Shown one piece after another: positions 61,415-64,000 of a stretch of DNA of 64,000 nt. The notes beneath the pieces are model-generated. The model worked only from the letters and a program-made list of their open reading frames with translations. It had not been told where the DNA came from and searched no databases. Positions within the stretch are counted from its first letter, which is position 1, and the number at the start of each line of letters is the position of its first letter. The position numbers and the translations under genes were made by a program. The stretch is from Euhalothece natronophila Z-M001. GTDB lineage: Bacteria; Cyanobacteriota; Cyanobacteriia; Cyanobacteriales; Rubidibacteraceae. The stretch is taken from assembly GCF_007904085.1 (NCBI RefSeq), contig NZ_CP042326.1, positions 2,294,001-2,358,000 on the forward strand. The letters are read 5' to 3'.

Positions 61415-62692
61415 ATGAATGTCTTAATTGTTGGCAGTGGGGGAAGAGAACACACCCTCGCTTGGAAACTACTACAATCTCCCAATGTGGAAAAAGTTTT
61501 CTGTCTTCCCGGCAATGGGGGAACCGCTTTACTCCCTAACTGTCAGAATTTAGCAGGCAGCGAAGAAGACTTTAATCGCATTGCTAATCAAGCTAAGAAA
61601 AAAAAGGTGGCTTTTGTGGTAGTTGGGCCAGAAGCCCCCTTAGCTAAGGGAATTACCGATGCACTAGCAGAATTTGATATTCCTGTGTTTGGGCCGACTC
61701 AAGCAGGGGCGCAAATTGAGGCAAGTAAATGGTGGGCAAAAGAGTTAATGCAGAATGTTGCAATTCCCACCGCTTTTGGGGAAACATTTACCAATGCTGA
61801 AAATGCAAAAAAGTATATCTCTCAACAAGGCGCACCGATTGTTGTGAAAGCAGACGGGTTAGCAGCAGGAAAAGGGGTAACTGTAGCAGAAACCGTGGAA
61901 GAGGCAATGGAAGCTGTGGATACTCTCTTTGCTAACGAGGTAACGCAAGTGGTGGTAGAAGAGTATTTAGCAGGGGAAGAGGTATCTGTTTTAGCGGTGA
62001 CTGATGGGATTACTGTGCGCCCCTTACTACCAGCCCAAGATCATAAACGCATTGGCGAAGGGGATACTGGGCCTAATACTGGGGGAATGGGCGCTTATGC
62101 ACCTGCCCCTGTTTTAACTTCAGGTTTACTAACAGAGATTACCAAGCAGGTTTTACAGCCAACAATTGATGCTCTCCGAGAACGTGGCATTATTTATCAA
62201 GGGGTGCTTTATGCAGGATTAATCCTAACTTCAGAAAAAAAAGTAAAGGTTTTAGAGTTTAACTGTCGTTTTGGTGATCCTGAAACGCAAGTTATTTTAC
62301 CGCTGTTGGAAACGCCATTAGATGAGTTGATTTTAGCTTGCTTAGAACAGCGATTGAAAGACTTTCCCCCTTTACAGTGGTCGGGTAGAAGAGCATTATG
62401 TGTCGTTGCTTCTGCTGCTGGCTATCCTGGGAGTTATGAAAAGGGAGAAGCAATTACCGATCTTCCTGAATTAGACGATATTTTAGTTTTTCATGCTGGT
62501 ACTTGTCTGACGGAAAAACAGCAGTTATTAACAAATGGCGGTCGTGTTTTGGCAGTAACTGGGTTAGGAGATACTTTAAGAGAGGCGGCGGACAGAGCCT
62601 ACAGCGCGATCGCGCAGATTAATTTTTCTGGCTGTTACTATCGCACTGATATTGGTCATCAAGTCCTTTCCTCTCAAAAGAAATCAAGTTAA
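61415..62692 (+). CDS. purD: Phosphoribosylamine-glycine ligase
   Basis: 425 residues of ATP-grasp fold. Landmarks are VLIVGSGGREHTLAWKL at the start, PIVVKADGLAAGKGV, VVEEYLAGEEVSVLAVTDG and FGDPETQVILPLLE. It makes glycinamide ribonucleotide, an early purine step. Length is normal. Its 3' end overlaps the convergent DUF1997 gene by 4 bp. Confidence 0.96.
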   Translation: MNVLIVGSGGREHTLAWKLLQSPNVEKVFCLPGNGGTALLPNCQNLAGSEEDFNRIANQAKKKKVAFVVVGPEAPLAKGITDALAEFDIPVFGPTQAGAQIEASKWWAKELMQNVAIPTAFGETFTNAENAKKYISQQGAPIVVKADGLAAGKGVTVAETVEEAMEAVDTLFANEVTQVVVEEYLAGEEVSVLAVTDGITVRPLLPAQDHKRIGEGDTGPNTGGMGAYAPAPVLTSGLLTEITKQVLQPTIDALRERGIIYQGVLYAGLILTSEKKVKVLEFNCRFGDPETQVILPLLETPLDELILACLEQRLKDFPPLQWSGRRALCVVASAAGYPGSYEKGEAITDLPELDDILVFHAGTCLTEKQQLLTNGGRVLAVTGLGDTLREAADRAYSAIAQINFSGCYYRTDIGHQVLSSQKKSS

Positions 62693-63273
62693 GCAGTTTT
62701 TGGAGAAGAGAGAGAGGGTTTAGTTGGCTCAGATGTTGTTGCTTGATTCGCCCATTGACGATAATCAGCAATGAGTTGATTCATGAGCTTTTGTTTAATC
62801 CGCATCAGAACACTTTTTAATAGTCCATTTCCTGTGGTTTCTAACATGGGACGAGGAGTAAGCCATAAAGGGGGCGGTAAATCAACATCCACCTTTAAGT
62901 CTGCTTTTCCTTCTAAATAAACTTGTCCATTTTTTTCCACAGGATATAGTTTCCCCTTGAGATTCATCCCAAAGCGATCATTAATATAATCGTTTCCTAA
63001 AATCTCGCAGCTTTCTGAGGTGAGAGTTACTGTACCATTACTATCAGCCACAACTTTTAAGACAACAGAAGGCTGAAAATGATACATATCCAGAAAGTTT
63101 AAGGGACGCATTTTCAGGTGAAAGCGATTCTCCGATAATTGCGTCATTAGTTTAGGATTCGCGATCGCGCTCACTAACCGTTGCGGTTGACGCAGATAAT
63201 GTTGAATGGGTGTCTTTTCTTGAGGGACACTGAGATTAATAGACTCAGTGCTTGTAAATTGTACGGTTTCCAT
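62689..63273 (-). CDS. DUF1997 family protein
   Basis: 194 residues from the ATG at 63271-63273; a TTG nine codons upstream is less likely. The conserved pattern is RQPQRLVSAIANPKLMTQLSENRFHLKMRPLNFLDMYHFQPSVVL and LWLTPRPMLETTGNGLLKSVL. It is found in cyanobacteria and plants and resembles a lipid-binding-type fold in length. The function is unknown. It is divergent from pheA and convergent with purD. Confidence 0.8.
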   Translation of the reverse strand: METVQFTSTESINLSVPQEKTPIQHYLRQPQRLVSAIANPKLMTQLSENRFHLKMRPLNFLDMYHFQPSVVLKVVADSNGTVTLTSESCEILGNDYINDRFGMNLKGKLYPVEKNGQVYLEGKADLKVDVDLPPPLWLTPRPMLETTGNGLLKSVLMRIKQKLMNQLIADYRQWANQATTSEPTKPSLSSPKTA

Positions 63274-63450
63274 AAGAATATGAGACGATGCTCGCTTCAA
63301 CTAGCTGTTATTTTGATCCTCTCATTGTTAGAGTAATCAAAGTGGCTACAGCCTTAAATGAGTTCAATAAACTTTACATTACTTAATACTAAGTATAAAG
63401 AGCCGAGAGACTGTATATCCTCTTCCGAAAGTGACAACTATAATTTTGTT

Positions 63451-64000
63451 ATGACTCTCTCTATTGCCTATTTAGGTCCGGTGGGAACTTACACCGAAAC
63501 GGCAACCTTAGCTTATACGCAATGGCTACAGGAAACCCAAGGCAAAGACTCCATATTATGCCCTTACCCGAGTATCGCCCAAACCTTACAAGCGGTTGCC
63601 ACACAAGAGGCTGATTTTGCTGTTGTGCCAGTGGAAAATTCTACAGAAGGCAGTGTTACGATTACTCTTGATACTTTGTGGCAATTAGAAGGGCTACAAA
63701 TTCAAAAAGCCCTTGTGCTTCCCATTCATCATTGTTTACTTGCTACTGTCTCTTCTCTAGAAGAAATTAAAACCGTTTACTCTCATCCTCAAGCCCTTGC
63801 TCAATGTCAAAAAACTTTAGAATCTCGTCTTCCAACAGTGCAGTTAGTTCCCACAGCTTCTACTGCGGAGGCTTTGCAATCATTAAAAACAGAAAAAAAT
63901 AGTGGCGCGATCGCGTCTTCTCGGGCTTCCCAACTCTATAATCTACCGATCTTGATTTCCTATCTCAATGACTATCCTGATAACTGTACACGCTTCTGGG
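63451..64000 (+). CDS. pheA: Prephenate dehydratase, N-terminal part
   Basis: The ATG at 63451 opens a frame that runs off the right edge (183 codons visible). It starts MTLSIAYLGPVGTYTETATL and contains DFAVVPVENSTEGSVTITLD, LPIHHCLLA and NSGAIASSRASQLYNL, all hallmarks of the prephenate dehydratase domain. It makes phenylpyruvate for phenylalanine. The ACT regulatory domain, if present, is outside the window. Confidence 0.93.
   Translation, partial: MTLSIAYLGPVGTYTETATLAYTQWLQETQGKDSILCPYPSIAQTLQAVATQEADFAVVPVENSTEGSVTITLDTLWQLEGLQIQKALVLPIHHCLLATVSSLEEIKTVYSHPQALAQCQKTLESRLPTVQLVPTASTAEALQSLKTEKNSGAIASSRASQLYNLPILISYLNDYPDNCTRFW

Overview
The window is chromosomal DNA from a cyanobacterium. 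It carries ntcA, rpaB, petE, psbN, btpA, an srxA-like gene and many cyanobacteria-only families (DUF760, DUF3084, DUF3318, DUF3493, DUF3153, DUF1815, DUF3146, DUF1997). The HIP1 octamer (GCGATCGC) is scattered throughout, inside and outside genes. Several exported proteins (PstS, the sugar dehydrogenase, the SGNH protein, the M23 peptidase) are strongly acidic. That would fit a salty habitat, for example a unicellular Halothece/Dactylococcopsis-type organism, but the genus is inference.

Layout. 0-3.7 kb: start of a probable PBP2, a PQQ sugar dehydrogenase, DUF760, obgE and a Uma2 nuclease. 3.7-7.9 kb: pstS-pstC-pstA-pstB on the minus strand behind a clear three-unit Pho box. 7.9-14.5 kb: tRNA-Thr, a pabC-like lyase, accD, an RNase H-fold nuclease, DUF3084, ntcA, a probable sphR and a creatininase-family enzyme. 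14.5-16.0 kb: an ECF sigma, membrane anti-sigma candidate and Spy-like operon. 16-22.7 kb: DUF3318, a thioesterase, glgA, DUF3493, a gamma-class carbonic-anhydrase-like protein, DUF2459, petE and a glutathionyl-hydroquinone reductase. 22.7-24.1 kb: an AT-rich regulator with a degenerate histidine-kinase dimerisation domain, then a MITE-like element. 24.2-34.2 kb: PP2C, pdxA, speD, CHAD, tRNA-Arg, ppa and an RND efflux pair with a MazF-type toxin-antitoxin module between its two genes.

34.2-38 kb: a hairpin-rich repeat, a DUF4351 gene remnant, an SGNH protein, DUF3153, truB and a ribbon-helix-helix gene. 38-44.8 kb: rpaB, an M23 peptidase with 60-bp coding repeats, the wreck of a TnpB-type transposon, psbN, a serine recombinase lacking its catalytic residues, a VOC protein, a matrixin-like protease and tRNA-Gly. 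44.8-48.4 kb: rfaE2-like, btpA, an unannotated 37-residue membrane peptide, DUF1815, dps, srxA and DUF3146. 48.4-53.4 kb: two convergent DUF697-type GTPases and an SpmA-SpmB-type fusion gene broken by one base in a G run. 53.4-64 kb: a Ser/Thr kinase, a GIY-YIG protein, an alpha/beta hydrolase, 5-FCL, a PIN-domain toxin-antitoxin pair, trpD, a lumenal pentapeptide protein, purD, DUF1997 and the start of pheA.

Most of the window is ordinary core genome. The unusual material lies between genes. One repeat family (four copies) shares a GTCGTAGGAT core and is rich in hairpins. A second (two copies) has TATAGCA terminal inverted repeats. A third (three copies) is built from seven-base tandem units, and one copy supplies the end of speD. 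There is also a deleted TnpB element with its own small ribbon-helix-helix gene. I did not find a defence island, a prophage or a CRISPR array. All identifications come from reading the sequence, with no database search.
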